Assembly: GCF_014635025.1 (NCBI RefSeq)
Contig: NZ_BMCE01000001.1
Span: forward strand, 496,001-560,000
Source: Fictibacillus barbaricus
Lineage (GTDB): Bacteria > Bacillota > Bacilli > Bacillales > Fictibacillaceae
Direction: 5' to 3'
Length of the DNA stretch: 64,000 nucleotides
The position numbers and the translations under genes are program-made. This document shows, piece by piece, positions 51,447-60,123 of this stretch (position 1 is the stretch's first letter; every line of letters starts with the position of its first letter). The notes below the pieces were generated by a model. The model ran no database searches, was not told where the DNA came from, and was given only the letters and a program-made list of their open reading frames with translations.

Positions 51447-52418
51447 TTACTGATCATCGAAAATCAAATAATACTTTCTTCCCTTTTTTGCTCCGGTTGT
51501 TGGAAAAGAGTGTGAACCAAGAATATATTGTGCAACATTTCTAGAAGTAATCTGTAAAAAATCTCGGCATTGCTTATTTGTCATAGACTGTCCGAACAAA
51601 AGAGTATAGTCTTTAAGTGCTTGAATATGGGCGTCTTTACTGTATAAATTACAACTATCACAGTGCCATTTGCTTTTCTTCCTCACCATCGGAAGTTTAC
51701 TGCAATTTGGACAGATCACACCCTTTACTATGTCTTTTTCTGATAGATTAAACTGTTTAAATAAATTTGTATCGGTAAAAGTGTGATGCTTAAGCAGTAG
51801 TTTCGAAAGTTTCTTTAATTCTTTTGAAGTAAATTTCTGTTCCTGGTGGGTCTTGTTTAATGAATGGAATTTAGAGAGAAAGTTATTACTGTGGATCACA
51901 AGATGTGAGAGTGCATGGTTTTCAGGGGTTGCCTGAATACGGGTGAGGGGATTACTTATAACAACTAAAGACTCTATGAGGGAGTCGGAGTATTTCTGAA
52001 GTTTTAGCCATTCAGAAAATAAAAACTGTTGTCGATAAATTTGAGAAAGTGGGCTGGGAAATATTTCTTCAATTATATTATTAATCCGGATTAACTGGTT
52101 AAATTGGTGATCAAAAATTAATGTACCTGCCATATTTTTTACTTCAAGTAATAGAAAAAAGTTTGGACGAAGGATAAGTACATCTATTTGAAAAAATTGT
52201 TTGCCGAATGGAAGACGTAAATCATGAAGGATGAAGGTGTCTTCTGAGGGGAGTAATTCTAAATGATATTGGAGAGATTTTTCAACGCGATATCCAGCCC
52301 TGCTTCGCGCCAATTCTTCCTCAATACCTTTACAGTTTGGATGGAGGGGAGATATCCGTTGGAGGATTACCTCTAACTTCTTCATTTTATTTGACTCCAT
52401 TAATGGTTTTACAATCAT
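51447..52418 (-). CDS. NERD nuclease-related protein 2, zinc ribbon and HTH
   Basis: An intact 323-residue paralogue of the frameshifted protein at 29821-30785. The NERD domain has E46 (GYRVEKSLQYHLELL), and the PD-(D/E)XK-type residues D79 (FQIDVLIL), E92 and K94 (LEVKN). Residues about 100-230 are helical. A zinc ribbon is formed by C236, C239, C253 and C256. A helix-turn-helix-like segment follows at about 278-302 (MTNKQCRDFLQITSRNVAQYIL), then a basic tail. The fold implies DNA cleavage or processing with sequence-specific binding; neither is proven. AAAGGTGTGATG is the ribosome binding site. The gene is bracketed by direct-orientation arrays of 21-bp boxes, as its paralogue is, suggesting that the arrays are its binding sites. 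Confidence 0.85.
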   Translation of the reverse strand: MIVKPLMESNKMKKLEVILQRISPLHPNCKGIEEELARSRAGYRVEKSLQYHLELLPSEDTFILHDLRLPFGKQFFQIDVLILRPNFFLLLEVKNMAGTLIFDHQFNQLIRINNIIEEIFPSPLSQIYRQQFLFSEWLKLQKYSDSLIESLVVISNPLTRIQATPENHALSHLVIHSNNFLSKFHSLNKTHQEQKFTSKELKKLSKLLLKHHTFTDTNLFKQFNLSEKDIVKGVICPNCSKLPMVRKKSKWHCDSCNLYSKDAHIQALKDYTLLFGQSMTNKQCRDFLQITSRNVAQYILGSHSFPTTGAKKGRKYYLIFDDQ

Positions 52419-52489
52419 TGCATCACACCTTTTATACGTTTATAGCTTATTTTCTCTATCATACTGCACATTCCTGCTTACCCTCAAAA

Positions 52490-52606
52490 ATAATTGATAA
52501 GCTCTTCCTGATTTCATGAATAACTTAATAGATATCAAGATTTTAAGTAGGAATATCATGAAAATAGCAATACATATCAGTGAAAAATAACATTTATCAT
52601 GAAAAA
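52490..52606 (+). repeat. Second-family phased 21-bp boxes, 5' flank of NERD gene 2
   Basis: Boxes begin at 52511 (ATTTCATGAA), 52532 (ATATCAAGA), 52553 (ATATCATGAAAA), 52574 (ATATCAGTGAAAAA) and 52594 (TTATCATGAAAAA), spaced 21, 21, 21 and 20; a poor sixth box may lie at 52490. Same orientation as the array on the other side of the gene. It lies directly upstream of the vanZ-like gene. Confidence 0.87.
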
Positions 52607-52649
52607 CTGAAACGTGCCTGTTAGAATAATGTCTAAAGGTGGTCTCATA

Positions 52650-53141
52650 ATGAAAAAACTTTTACTCTACTGGCTGCCAGTCCTTTTATGGATGGGCATT
52701 ATCTTTTATGCCAGTTCACAGCCATACGAAAAACAAGATCTGCGTCCTACGCTCTCGACACATCTTGACTTAGAAATCGTTGAGAATCTATTTTCATCCA
52801 TAACGTTTTATTACGCAGGTGACGAGATTAGCATACAGGCTCTCGGTGCAGCTCACTTTTTGGAATTTTTTATTCGAAAAGGCGCTCACTTCTTAACTTA
52901 TCTGGTGTTAGGTTTTTTGATTCACCGTGCGTTGAGCTACCATTTTTTAAACAACCGTTTAACGTTTATCATATCGTGGTTACTTACAATCTGTTATGCA
53001 ATATCTGATGAAATCCATCAAAGCTTTACACCTAACCGTTCACCGCATTTAGAAGATGTCCTCATTGATGCTGCTGGAGGCATAATAGGAATCTCACTAG
53101 CATGGCTGATCTACAAAAAGATACGTACAAAAAGAATTTAA
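52650..53141 (+). CDS. VanZ family membrane protein
   Basis: A 163-residue protein with four hydrophobic helices matching the VanZ-like family: LLLYWLPVLLWMGIIFYASSQP at the N-terminus, FFIRKGAHFLTYLVLGFLIHRAL, and the hallmark ISDEIHQSFTPNRSPHLEDVLIDAAGGIIG. The family includes the teicoplanin-resistance protein VanZ; most members are of unknown function. The ATG at 52650 follows AAAGGTGG. Confidence 0.88.
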   Translation: MKKLLLYWLPVLLWMGIIFYASSQPYEKQDLRPTLSTHLDLEIVENLFSSITFYYAGDEISIQALGAAHFLEFFIRKGAHFLTYLVLGFLIHRALSYHFLNNRLTFIISWLLTICYAISDEIHQSFTPNRSPHLEDVLIDAAGGIIGISLAWLIYKKIRTKRI

Positions 53142-53176
53142 TGCTACAATAAGGGAAAAAGAATGCAGGTGATAAC

Positions 53177-53419
53177 ATGCAAATGCCGATTACGATGCAA
53201 TCTAACCTGGTGACATCCGGGAAAGAAAAACGCTTGGAAGGCAATCGTTTCGAAATCTCATTAGACGGTTATAAGCTGTTCATTTTGGATCATCCTGTAC
53301 CGGTGTTGAAAAAAGAAAACAGCTCTCCAGTGGGGAAAGCTGTCATTAAAGAAGTAACATGGAGAGAAGAATCCACACATCTGGTCTATGAACTTATCGA
53401 TCTTCACAGTGTTAACTAA
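53177..53419 (+). CDS. DUF2584 family protein
   Basis: An 80-residue protein (MPITMQSNLVTSGKEKRLEG ... VIKEVTWREESTHLVYELIDLHSVN) matching the small DUF2584 family found in bacilli. It is probably a beta-rich cytosolic protein. Function is unknown. GCAGGTGATAACATG gives a reasonable ribosome binding site, and it lies 35 bases after the vanZ-like gene. Confidence 0.75.
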   Translation: MQMPITMQSNLVTSGKEKRLEGNRFEISLDGYKLFILDHPVPVLKKENSSPVGKAVIKEVTWREESTHLVYELIDLHSVN

Positions 53420-53452
53420 GAAGGAGCTCAACCACGAGTTCCTTCTTTTTAT
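53419..53452. terminator. Bidirectional terminator between DUF2584 and C39 peptidase genes
   Basis: AAGGAGCTC pairs with GAGTTCCTT around a 6-base loop, with A and T tracts on the two sides, between convergent genes. Confidence 0.85.
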
Positions 53453-54210
53453 TTATAGGTAATGGCCTGTGAACCCATCTGTTCCCAAGCAGCTTTAAAG
53501 TTCTCGAGGGGCATCTTCCTATTTTGCTCTTTGCTTAATGGATCATTAAAATACACATGTTCCTGGCTAAAACCCGTAATGACTACAGAATGTTCCTTCC
53601 ATGTGATCTTAACTTGTCCAGAAGGAGTATTCCATGTACGGAATTCACTCTCAGGCAGTTCTCTAAAGTCAGCGTTAATGATAATCCATACCGGTTTTCC
53701 GGTTTCCACATTCGAAAGGACTTCATCAAAGCTTCCTCCGCTTATATCTTGAATCCGGCCTGGCAAGTATTTCTCAGCTAGTTCTGCCACAGGACCGTGG
53801 TACACACCGTATCCCATCTTATCAAACGTGTAAATATCTCCGACAAAGCCATCGTTCGGATTGCCGTAATAGTAGCTTCCGTTCTCTTTTCTGTAAGGTG
53901 TATCTACTTTCTTAATCTTTTCGGCAAGTTCTATCTTACCCACATCTACACCAGCGTATTGAAGAAGCATGGCTAACGATGTAACTTCACAGCCTCGATC
54001 CAGTTCAGGCATCTGCTGGAGTAATGGTACATCCTTGATCAATGTAACTCCATTTTCTTTGGTGACACCTGTTGTTGAACTCTTCAAAGCCATGTTTTCT
54101 TCCATTGATTGTACTTTATTACTTTCCACTTGCAGCTTGCTATTTTGTTGATAGCCGAAGAAACCACCGATTACGAACGCTAGAAACAAGATAATGATAA
54201 ACTTCTTCAC
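53449..54210 (-). CDS. C39-like cysteine peptidase, membrane anchored
   Basis: A 253-residue protein with an uncleaved signal anchor or signal peptide (KKFIIILFLAFVIGGFFGY). The papain-like domain has the nucleophile C74 in ELDRGCEVTSLAMLLQYAG, catalytic H in WKEHSVVITGF and D in YFNDPLSK. It belongs to the peptidase_C39_2 group (YvpB-like), common in Bacillus and without a linked bacteriocin exporter here. It probably acts on the outer side of the membrane. The substrate is unknown. Confidence 0.87.
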   Translation of the reverse strand: MKKFIIILFLAFVIGGFFGYQQNSKLQVESNKVQSMEENMALKSSTTGVTKENGVTLIKDVPLLQQMPELDRGCEVTSLAMLLQYAGVDVGKIELAEKIKKVDTPYRKENGSYYYGNPNDGFVGDIYTFDKMGYGVYHGPVAELAEKYLPGRIQDISGGSFDEVLSNVETGKPVWIIINADFRELPESEFRTWNTPSGQVKITWKEHSVVITGFSQEHVYFNDPLSKEQNRKMPLENFKAAWEQMGSQAITYK

Positions 54211-54333
54211 GGAATGCTCCTTAGAAACTCTTTTTCTTTATATATTACCAAACCCTTTAAAAATTAAGCACGTAATTGTATCGACCTGGACAGTTTCTGA
54301 CACTAGCCAGCACATTAAAATGCATATTTATTC

Positions 54334-54360
54334 TATAAGTTAGAAGGATTTTGTCGATAT
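54334..54360 (+). promoter_or_regulatory. SigD-like promoter of the NlpC/P60 gene at 54402
   Basis: TATA-N15-GTCGATAT matches the SigD (sigma-28) consensus TAAA-N15-GCCGATAT with one mismatch in each box. The -10 box ends 41 bases before the start codon. SigD drives autolysins such as LytF in B. subtilis, so the context fits. Confidence 0.65.
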
Positions 54361-54401
54361 AAAAAAGAAAAGGTTAGCAAATATAGTAAAAGGAGGAAGA
54401 A

Positions 54402-55682
54402 ATGGAAAATAAAAAGTTGGTAAAACGCTTTATCATGACTTCAACTTTTGCTGGGGCATTTCTGGCCGCACCCGTAATCGGTGAGGCAGCCCTTGGGGAT
54501 CAAACGTTAAAACAAGGAATTACCCATCAAGATGTTAAGGAACTGCAATCGATTCTTAAGACTAAAGGATATTTTAACTACCATGAAACGACTACATATT
54601 TCGGGCCGGTAACGAAAAAAGCCGTCATGGACTTTCAGCGAGCGAATGGACTTGTGGTAGATGGGATTGTTGGTAAGAACACGTATAGCAAGCTTTTGGA
54701 GAAATCAGTACAAGACGAAAGGCCGGCTGCTGTAGAAGAAGTTGTAAAATCAGCTTCATCCACAAAAGTATTAAAACTGAATACGACAGGGAAGGAAGTA
54801 AAGAAGCTGCAGGAAGACTTAAAATTCCTCGGATTCTTCACCTTCTATAAAACGACTGACTTTTATGGAACGATCACAACGGAAGCAGTAAGGAAATTTC
54901 AAATGAGTCAAAAGCTAAAAGCAACGGGGGTTGCAGACGCGGTTACGCTTCAGCGCATTCAGCAGCAAGTAAATGCAAAAAAGAAGCCAGCACCTGCTAA
55001 ACCGGTTTCTAAACCAGCACCAAAACCTACTCCGAAACCGACACCTGCTCCAAAACCAACATTACCACCAAAAGAAACAGCATTACTGAAGTTCGGCAGC
55101 AAGGGTGCTGAAGTCATTAAGCTGCAGACGCGACTTAAAGATCTTGGTTTCTTTACATATCCTATGATTACGGATTATTATGGCACCGTAACGGAGGAGA
55201 GTGTTGAAAAGTTTCAGAAAGCATATGGCCTTCCTGTTACAGGAATCGTGACTAACACGGTATTAACAAAACTGACAGAAGCCGAAAAAGCCCAAAATCA
55301 AAAACCGCCTACATCATCAGAGGTGACGATAAATGTCGTAGCCAACGCAGCTGAGTTGATGGGTGTCCCTTATGTATGGGGTGGTACGACAACCAAAGGC
55401 TTTGACTGCAGCGGATTTATTCAATACATCTTTGCACAGGAAGGAATTCAGCTCCCTCGGACGGTCGCTCAAATGTGGAACTCTACCACATCTGTCCCGA
55501 CGCCAGCTGTAGGAGATCTCGTATTCTTTGAAACGTACCAAAAAGGTCCTTCACATCTAGGTGTTTATATTGGCAACAACCAGTTTGTCCACAGCGGTTC
55601 TTCAACAGGGGTCACCATAAGCAATCTAACGTATGACTACTGGAAACAGCGATACCTAGGGACAAAACGAGTTATTAAATAG
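54402..55682 (+). CDS. NlpC/P60 peptidoglycan endopeptidase with three PG-binding domains
   Basis: A 426-residue exported cell-wall hydrolase. Signal peptide is residues 1-30; three peptidoglycan_binding_1 domains lie at about 31-100, 122-192 and 226-292 (pattern VKELQxxLKxxGYF ... GxVTKKAVxxFQ); a Pro/Lys/Ala-rich linker occupies 193-224. The C-terminal NlpC/P60 domain has catalytic C336 in FDCSGFIQYIF and H385 in SHLGVYIGNNQFVHSG. It cleaves the D-Glu-diaminopimelate bond of stem peptides, by family. It is a paralogue of the protein at 59217, sharing ALGDxxLKQGxTHxxVKELQ. AAAGGAGGAAG precedes the ATG. Confidence 0.92.
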   Translation: MENKKLVKRFIMTSTFAGAFLAAPVIGEAALGDQTLKQGITHQDVKELQSILKTKGYFNYHETTTYFGPVTKKAVMDFQRANGLVVDGIVGKNTYSKLLEKSVQDERPAAVEEVVKSASSTKVLKLNTTGKEVKKLQEDLKFLGFFTFYKTTDFYGTITTEAVRKFQMSQKLKATGVADAVTLQRIQQQVNAKKKPAPAKPVSKPAPKPTPKPTPAPKPTLPPKETALLKFGSKGAEVIKLQTRLKDLGFFTYPMITDYYGTVTEESVEKFQKAYGLPVTGIVTNTVLTKLTEAEKAQNQKPPTSSEVTINVVANAAELMGVPYVWGGTTTKGFDCSGFIQYIFAQEGIQLPRTVAQMWNSTTSVPTPAVGDLVFFETYQKGPSHLGVYIGNNQFVHSGSSTGVTISNLTYDYWKQRYLGTKRVIK

Positions 55683-55688
55683 AGACAA

Positions 55689-55725
55689 ACAAGGGCATTT
55701 CCTATCGAAAAGGAGGTGCCTTTTT
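55689..55725 (+). terminator. Terminator after the first NlpC/P60 gene
   Basis: AAGGGCATTTCCT pairs imperfectly with AGGAGGTGCCTT around a short loop, then TTT. Confidence 0.75.
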
Positions 55726-55915
55726 CATGCAATTCTCCTATTCTATTACAAATATTTCAAATGTTTTGTCGGATATGTAATAACAATGTAATAAATTGTC
55801 ACTATTTTTCGTGGTACCATAGGCATGGGGATATAGGGGCAAGGAATAGGTAGAATTGAACAATACATACATTATTTATCGAACAATAGAATCATAATCT
55901 ACTAGACTACTTGGC

Positions 55916-55954
55916 CCAATTGATGAAATTACATCAAAGTAATCAATTGGAGGG
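55916..55954 (+). promoter_or_regulatory. Alternative hairpins overlapping the ribosome binding site
   Basis: CCAATTGAT (55916-55924) is perfectly complementary to ATCAATTGG (55942-55950), and the latter runs into the ribosome binding site TGGAGGG (55948-55954). A second inverted repeat TGATG / CATCA (55921-55925 and 55932-55936) shares bases with the first arm, so the two structures exclude one another. This could gate translation of the following LysM hydrolase gene. Confidence 0.6.
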
Positions 55955-55962
55955 TACATACA

Positions 55963-56799
55963 TTGAAAAAGAAAGTGATGTCTTTAATTATAGCAGCAGG
56001 AGTTTTAGTTCCATCTGGAGATCTGGTACACGCATCTTTAGGAGATGACATTATCAACACAGGGGATAACTACCTTGGAAAGCCTTATCGTTATGGTTCG
56101 GCAGTTGGCAATACGAGTTCATTCGATTGTACTTCGTTTACAACTTATGTGTTTTCAAGACACGGCATTACGCTGCCAAGAACAAGCATTGGACAAGCCT
56201 CAGTTGGAACACCTGTATCAAAAGCGAATCTTCAAAAGGGAGATCTTGTTTTTTACGATACGAATTTTGACGGTGTGATTAACCACGCTGGCATTTACGC
56301 AGGAAATGGTAAGATGCTTAATGCACAATCAACTGGAGGGGTAAAATTCACGGATGCGTTCTCTCCATACTATTGGGGTGCTCGTTATGTAACAGCGAGA
56401 CGAGTCATTAAAGAAGCGCCAAAGACGGCCGTAGTTTCTTCATCATCTGCAACGTCAGCAAAAGGCCAAACACATAAAGTGCAAAAAGGTGAAACGCTTT
56501 ACGGGATTAGCAAAAAATACAAAACAACCGTTGCTAATCTTCAAAAGTTAAATGGTCTTAAATCAACATCATTACGTGTTGGACAAGCACTAAAAGTAAG
56601 TGCAACTGCGCCTGTATTAAAGCCAGCACCAAAGAAAGCGGCACCAGCCAAAACGGCAGCTGTAAAAACTTACACAGTAAAACGCGGCGATTCACTTTGG
56701 TCGATCAGCAAACGCTACAAAGTATCAGTGGATCATCTTATGAAGGTAAACAAACTTAAGTCTTCATCTATCTATGCAGGACAAAAAATTAAACTATAA
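55963..56799 (+). CDS. NlpC/P60 hydrolase with two C-terminal LysM domains
   Basis: A 278-residue exported protein. Signal peptide is residues 1-24; the NlpC/P60 domain comes first (about 27-150) with catalytic C56 in FDCTSFTTYVF (usual motif DCSGF) and H108 in INHAGIYAGNGKML. Two LysM repeats follow at about 165-208 and 235-278 (HKVQKGETLYGISKKYKT, YTVKRGDSLWSISKRYKV), joined by an Ala/Pro/Lys linker. The order catalytic-then-LysM is the reverse of LytE/LytF. It starts at TTG 55963 after TGGAGGG. The leader has overlapping hairpins. A cell-wall remodelling role is inferred. Confidence 0.9.
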   Translation: MKKKVMSLIIAAGVLVPSGDLVHASLGDDIINTGDNYLGKPYRYGSAVGNTSSFDCTSFTTYVFSRHGITLPRTSIGQASVGTPVSKANLQKGDLVFYDTNFDGVINHAGIYAGNGKMLNAQSTGGVKFTDAFSPYYWGARYVTARRVIKEAPKTAVVSSSSATSAKGQTHKVQKGETLYGISKKYKTTVANLQKLNGLKSTSLRVGQALKVSATAPVLKPAPKKAAPAKTAAVKTYTVKRGDSLWSISKRYKVSVDHLMKVNKLKSSSIYAGQKIKL

Positions 56800-56814
56800 A
56801 TCTATAACGATTGA

Positions 56815-56849
56815 AACTTTAAGATGTTCAAAATCTTAAAGTTTTTTTA
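56815..56849 (+). terminator. Terminator after the LysM hydrolase gene
   Basis: AAACTTTAAGAT pairs with ATCTTAAAGTTT around a 7-base loop and is followed by T. Confidence 0.88.
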
Positions 56850-56880
56850 ATGGAAAAATTATGTACCCATGAACCATCAA

Positions 56881-56888
56881 GCCGATAT
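56881..56888 (+). promoter_or_regulatory. SigD-like -10 element before the subtilase gene
   Basis: GCCGATAT is a perfect SigD -10 box, 38 bases before the start codon. The -35 region (TGTA, N15 spacing) matches TAAA poorly, so the assignment is tentative. Confidence 0.45.
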
Positions 56889-56926
56889 ATAATTAATCAA
56901 CAGAATAGAGATGATGGGGGATTAAG

Positions 56927-59044
56927 ATGAAAAAAATCATGATCTTTGCATTGAGTGTGGTGGCACTTTTGTTCACGGAAGACCCAGCACAAGCCTCAAA
57001 GAAAACTAATATACAGACGGAAGAATTTAAAAAGCTGCTCAAAAAAGAAGAGCACATATCTAACGAACTTCTACTTACATTTAAAGAAGTTCCATCCCAT
57101 GATGAACTTGCAAAGTTAAAAAAAGAATTTCAAATCACGAAAGTAGAGAACCTTGGACTTCCGAAACTGTACAACGTAACGTTTGAAACTGGTACAAGTC
57201 TCGTTACAAAGGCAGGTGAGCTTTTGCAGCGGACAAACATTGTAAAAGCAGAACCGAACTTTGAGTTCAAAACCACTTATACATCAAGTGAACCATTTTT
57301 CCAAAACCAATGGTATTTAACGGTGCTGAACGCCGAACAGGCTTGGGATCAGACAAGAGGAGAGAACCACGTTGTTGTAGCTGTTTTGGATGGAGGCGTT
57401 CAAGTCAGCCACCCCGACTTAAAAGGTAAGATGGTAAAGCCTTATGATGCCGTAACTAAAAAAACAACCTTTCCGGCAGATAATCATGCTACACATGTAG
57501 CAGGTGTTATCGCTGCTTCTTTTAACAAGATTGGTATTGCAGGCATCGCACCAAGTGTTAAGATCATGCCGGTCAATGTATTCACAGGTGATACAGCAAA
57601 TACCGCAGATGTTATACGAGGAATTGTTTATGCTGCCGATTCAGGGGCAGATGTGATCAACTTCAGCATGGGAGGCTATGGAGATAATTATCCTTTAAAA
57701 AGCGCAGTGAACTATGCCCGATCTAAAGGTGTGATCATCATTGCAGCATCTGGTAACGATGACACAGATGAAAGAAGTTTCCCAGCTTCATATCCGGGTG
57801 TTCTAAGTATTAGTGCTACAGACAAAGAAGACGAGGTCACCTGGTTCACGAATTTTGGAGAGTATATAGATTTTGCAGCACCTGGAGAAGACATCTTCTC
57901 AACTGCGGCAAACAGTGGGTATATGTATATGGATGGAACTTCGATGGCAACTCCCGTTGTTTCAGGAACGGCAGCATTGATGCTTTCGAAAAATCCGCTG
58001 TTAACCGAAAATGAGCTGAGAGATCTTTTGATCAAGTCATCGGTTGACCTTGGCGATCCTGGCTGGGATATTTATTATGGCTATGGAAGGATTGATATGA
58101 ATAAAGCAGTTTCCTTAACGCCACGAGCCATTGATAAACTGTCGGTGCCAGCAAACTTCTATATGAAAGGCAACAACACGCTTCCGATCTCGTTCGTTCC
58201 TTATAGCAAAGCCCTCGTATCCGCTTATATCGTAGATGCGAAGGGGAATATGGTGAAAAGCTTCGTCTCAAACAAACAAGGGACAGGAACCGCCATGTCG
58301 TTTAACTGGAACGGCATGGATTCAAAAGGACATTATGTGTCTTCTGGTGATTATCGACTAGTGGTGAAGACGGCAGCAGGCATAAAATCCTTTGCAAAAG
58401 TTTCTTCTATAAAAGTAGCCGACCAAATTCCGTTTACGTTAACACCGGCTTCAACGTCTGTTGCTTTTTCACCGAAACTTAAAGCCTTACCGGTCAAGTT
58501 TCAGTTAAGCAAACAAGCAAAGATTACGGCAGGTGTATATAACAGCAAAGGTCAATTGCTCCACACGTTCTTTACGAACCGCGTCTGGGCACCGGGAGAC
58601 AACTACTTCTACTGGTCAGGAAAAAAAGCAGACAACACACCTTTTGGTGATGGAACGTATGTAATTCGATTTAAAGCCATTGATTTCTATAACAATGTCT
58701 TGCAGAAAAACGTGAATGTTAAAATTGATACAAAAGCTCCGGTTGTTTCCGTTCAAGCACCTGCTGTGTACAACGGAACGGGGTTCGCGACTTCAACATT
58801 CAGCAATAACGAATACGGAACGGTTACAGCAAAAGTTGTGGATACAACAGGTCAGACGGTGAAACAGCTAACTCACAACAAGCCTTATAATGCCGGGCCA
58901 CATGCGATCAATTGGGACGGAACGAATCAGCAGAACACTCCTGCCGGAACGGGACAATACCAGGTCGTTCTTGATTTTTCCGACCTAGCTGGTAACCGGG
59001 TAACGGCTAAAAGTAACACAATACAACTGGAAAGAACTGAATAA
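56927..59044 (+). CDS. Secreted subtilisin-like serine protease (S8) with C-terminal Ig-like repeats
   Basis: A 705-residue exported protease. Signal peptide is residues 1-23; an inhibitor_I9-like propeptide spans about 40-118 (ELLLTFKEVPSHDELAKLKKEF ... NIVKAEPNFEF). The catalytic domain, about 125-400, has D in VAVLDGGVQVSHPDL, H in NHATHVAGVIAAS, oxyanion N in IAASGNDD and S in DGTSMATPVVSG. The remaining 300 residues contain FlgD-like beta-sandwich repeats (FNWNGMDSKGHYVSSGDYRLVVKT; FYWSGKKADNTPFGDGTYVIRFKA; INWDGTNQQNTPAGTGQYQVVL). It lies among autolysin genes and may process cell-wall proteins. Confidence 0.92.
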   Translation: MKKIMIFALSVVALLFTEDPAQASKKTNIQTEEFKKLLKKEEHISNELLLTFKEVPSHDELAKLKKEFQITKVENLGLPKLYNVTFETGTSLVTKAGELLQRTNIVKAEPNFEFKTTYTSSEPFFQNQWYLTVLNAEQAWDQTRGENHVVVAVLDGGVQVSHPDLKGKMVKPYDAVTKKTTFPADNHATHVAGVIAASFNKIGIAGIAPSVKIMPVNVFTGDTANTADVIRGIVYAADSGADVINFSMGGYGDNYPLKSAVNYARSKGVIIIAASGNDDTDERSFPASYPGVLSISATDKEDEVTWFTNFGEYIDFAAPGEDIFSTAANSGYMYMDGTSMATPVVSGTAALMLSKNPLLTENELRDLLIKSSVDLGDPGWDIYYGYGRIDMNKAVSLTPRAIDKLSVPANFYMKGNNTLPISFVPYSKALVSAYIVDAKGNMVKSFVSNKQGTGTAMSFNWNGMDSKGHYVSSGDYRLVVKTAAGIKSFAKVSSIKVADQIPFTLTPASTSVAFSPKLKALPVKFQLSKQAKITAGVYNSKGQLLHTFFTNRVWAPGDNYFYWSGKKADNTPFGDGTYVIRFKAIDFYNNVLQKNVNVKIDTKAPVVSVQAPAVYNGTGFATSTFSNNEYGTVTAKVVDTTGQTVKQLTHNKPYNAGPHAINWDGTNQQNTPAGTGQYQVVLDFSDLAGNRVTAKSNTIQLERTE

Positions 59045-59057
59045 CGGAGAGGAAAAC

Positions 59058-59087
59058 GGGACTGTTTACCCAAACAGTCTCTTTTTT
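59058..59087 (+). terminator. Terminator after the subtilase gene
   Basis: GGGACTGTTT pairs with AAACAGTCTC around ACCC and is followed by T6. Confidence 0.88.
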
Positions 59088-59216
59088 ATGTCTAATTTTC
59101 AATTTTGAAATATAACTGTAATATAAAATGCCTAATTCTGAAACATTCTTTCGATAAAATACAAGAAGAATGTAAAAACGTGTAAAAATATAGGAAATTG
59201 AGGGGAATCATACATA

Positions 59217-59930
59217 ATGAAGAAATCTTTTGTTACAAAAGCCTTAGGTACAATTGCATTAGCTGCCGTAGTATTTGTCTCAAATCCTTTATCTGCAGAT
59301 GCTGCTTTAGGAGATCGTCAATTAAAACAAGGCATGACACATAAAGAAGTTAAAGAATTGCAAGTGGCTCTTAAGAAAACTGGCCACTTTACATATAAGA
59401 ATGGTTACACAACCTATTATGGTACATATACGAAAAGTGCGGTAACAAACTTTCAGAAGCAATACCGTTTAAAAGCTACAGGTGTAGCAGATAAAAACAC
59501 GATTAAAATCATAAAACAGAAAGCAGCAGCCAAAACAGCAGCTGTTAAGAAGGTTCCAGCGAAAAAAGCACCTGCGAAAACATTTAACGTAAACGCAGCA
59601 AAGAAATTAGTAGGGATTCGTTATACATATGGAGGGACAAGCCCACAAACAGGATTCGACTGCAGCGGTTTTGTATCGTATGTAATGAAGCAACAGGGAG
59701 TGAGCCTGCCTCGCAGATCACAAGATATGTACAACGTTGGTCAAAAGGTAACATCTTTAAAGCCGGGAGATCTTGTGTTTTATAACACGAGCGGCAAAGG
59801 AGTTTCCCACGTTGCCATCTATATCGGGAACGGGCAGATGATCCACAGTGCATCAAAGAATGTAAAAGTAGACAGCATGAGCTCTTCTTATTGGAAACAA
59901 CGCTATATTGGCGCAAAACGCGTATTATAA
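59217..59930 (+). CDS. NlpC/P60 endopeptidase with one PG-binding domain
   Basis: A 237-residue exported hydrolase: signal peptide 1-29, one peptidoglycan_binding_1 domain at about 31-100, an Ala/Lys-rich basic linker at 101-121 (AAAKTAAVKKVPAKKAPAK), and the NlpC/P60 domain with C149 in FDCSGFVSYVM and H198 in VSHVAIYIGNGQMIHS. It is a short paralogue of the protein at 54402, so one gene probably arose from the other by duplication and domain gain or loss. GAGGGG precedes the ATG. TTCGATAA at 59150-59157 resembles a SigD -10 box, but no -35 box is found. Confidence 0.92.
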   Translation: MKKSFVTKALGTIALAAVVFVSNPLSADAALGDRQLKQGMTHKEVKELQVALKKTGHFTYKNGYTTYYGTYTKSAVTNFQKQYRLKATGVADKNTIKIIKQKAAAKTAAVKKVPAKKAPAKTFNVNAAKKLVGIRYTYGGTSPQTGFDCSGFVSYVMKQQGVSLPRRSQDMYNVGQKVTSLKPGDLVFYNTSGKGVSHVAIYIGNGQMIHSASKNVKVDSMSSSYWKQRYIGAKRVL

Positions 59931-59935
59931 AAAGT

Positions 59936-59976
59936 TCACCCCGCTGCCATATCGGTGCAGCGGGGTGTTTGTTTTC
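59936..59976 (+). terminator. Terminator after the short NlpC/P60 gene
   Basis: CACCCCGCTGC pairs with GCAGCGGGGTG around a 9-base loop and is followed by TTTGTTTTC. Confidence 0.9.
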
Positions 59977-60123
59977 TATCATAACTTTTATTAAGATAAA
60001 GAAATAGCATGTGAATTGTGCTACAATAGTTGAGCATATCCTGAAAAATGTAGCATGTTTGAAATGTATAGTAATAAGGCTACATTATATAATGATTATA
60101 TATAAGAAGACTCGGAGGATGTT

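Noticed and set aside
55740-55915. ydaO-type (cyclic di-AMP) riboswitch before an NlpC/P60 gene, a common arrangement in bacilli
   Set aside because: The conserved core sequences of that riboswitch were not found; only the hairpins at 55916-55954 are convincing.
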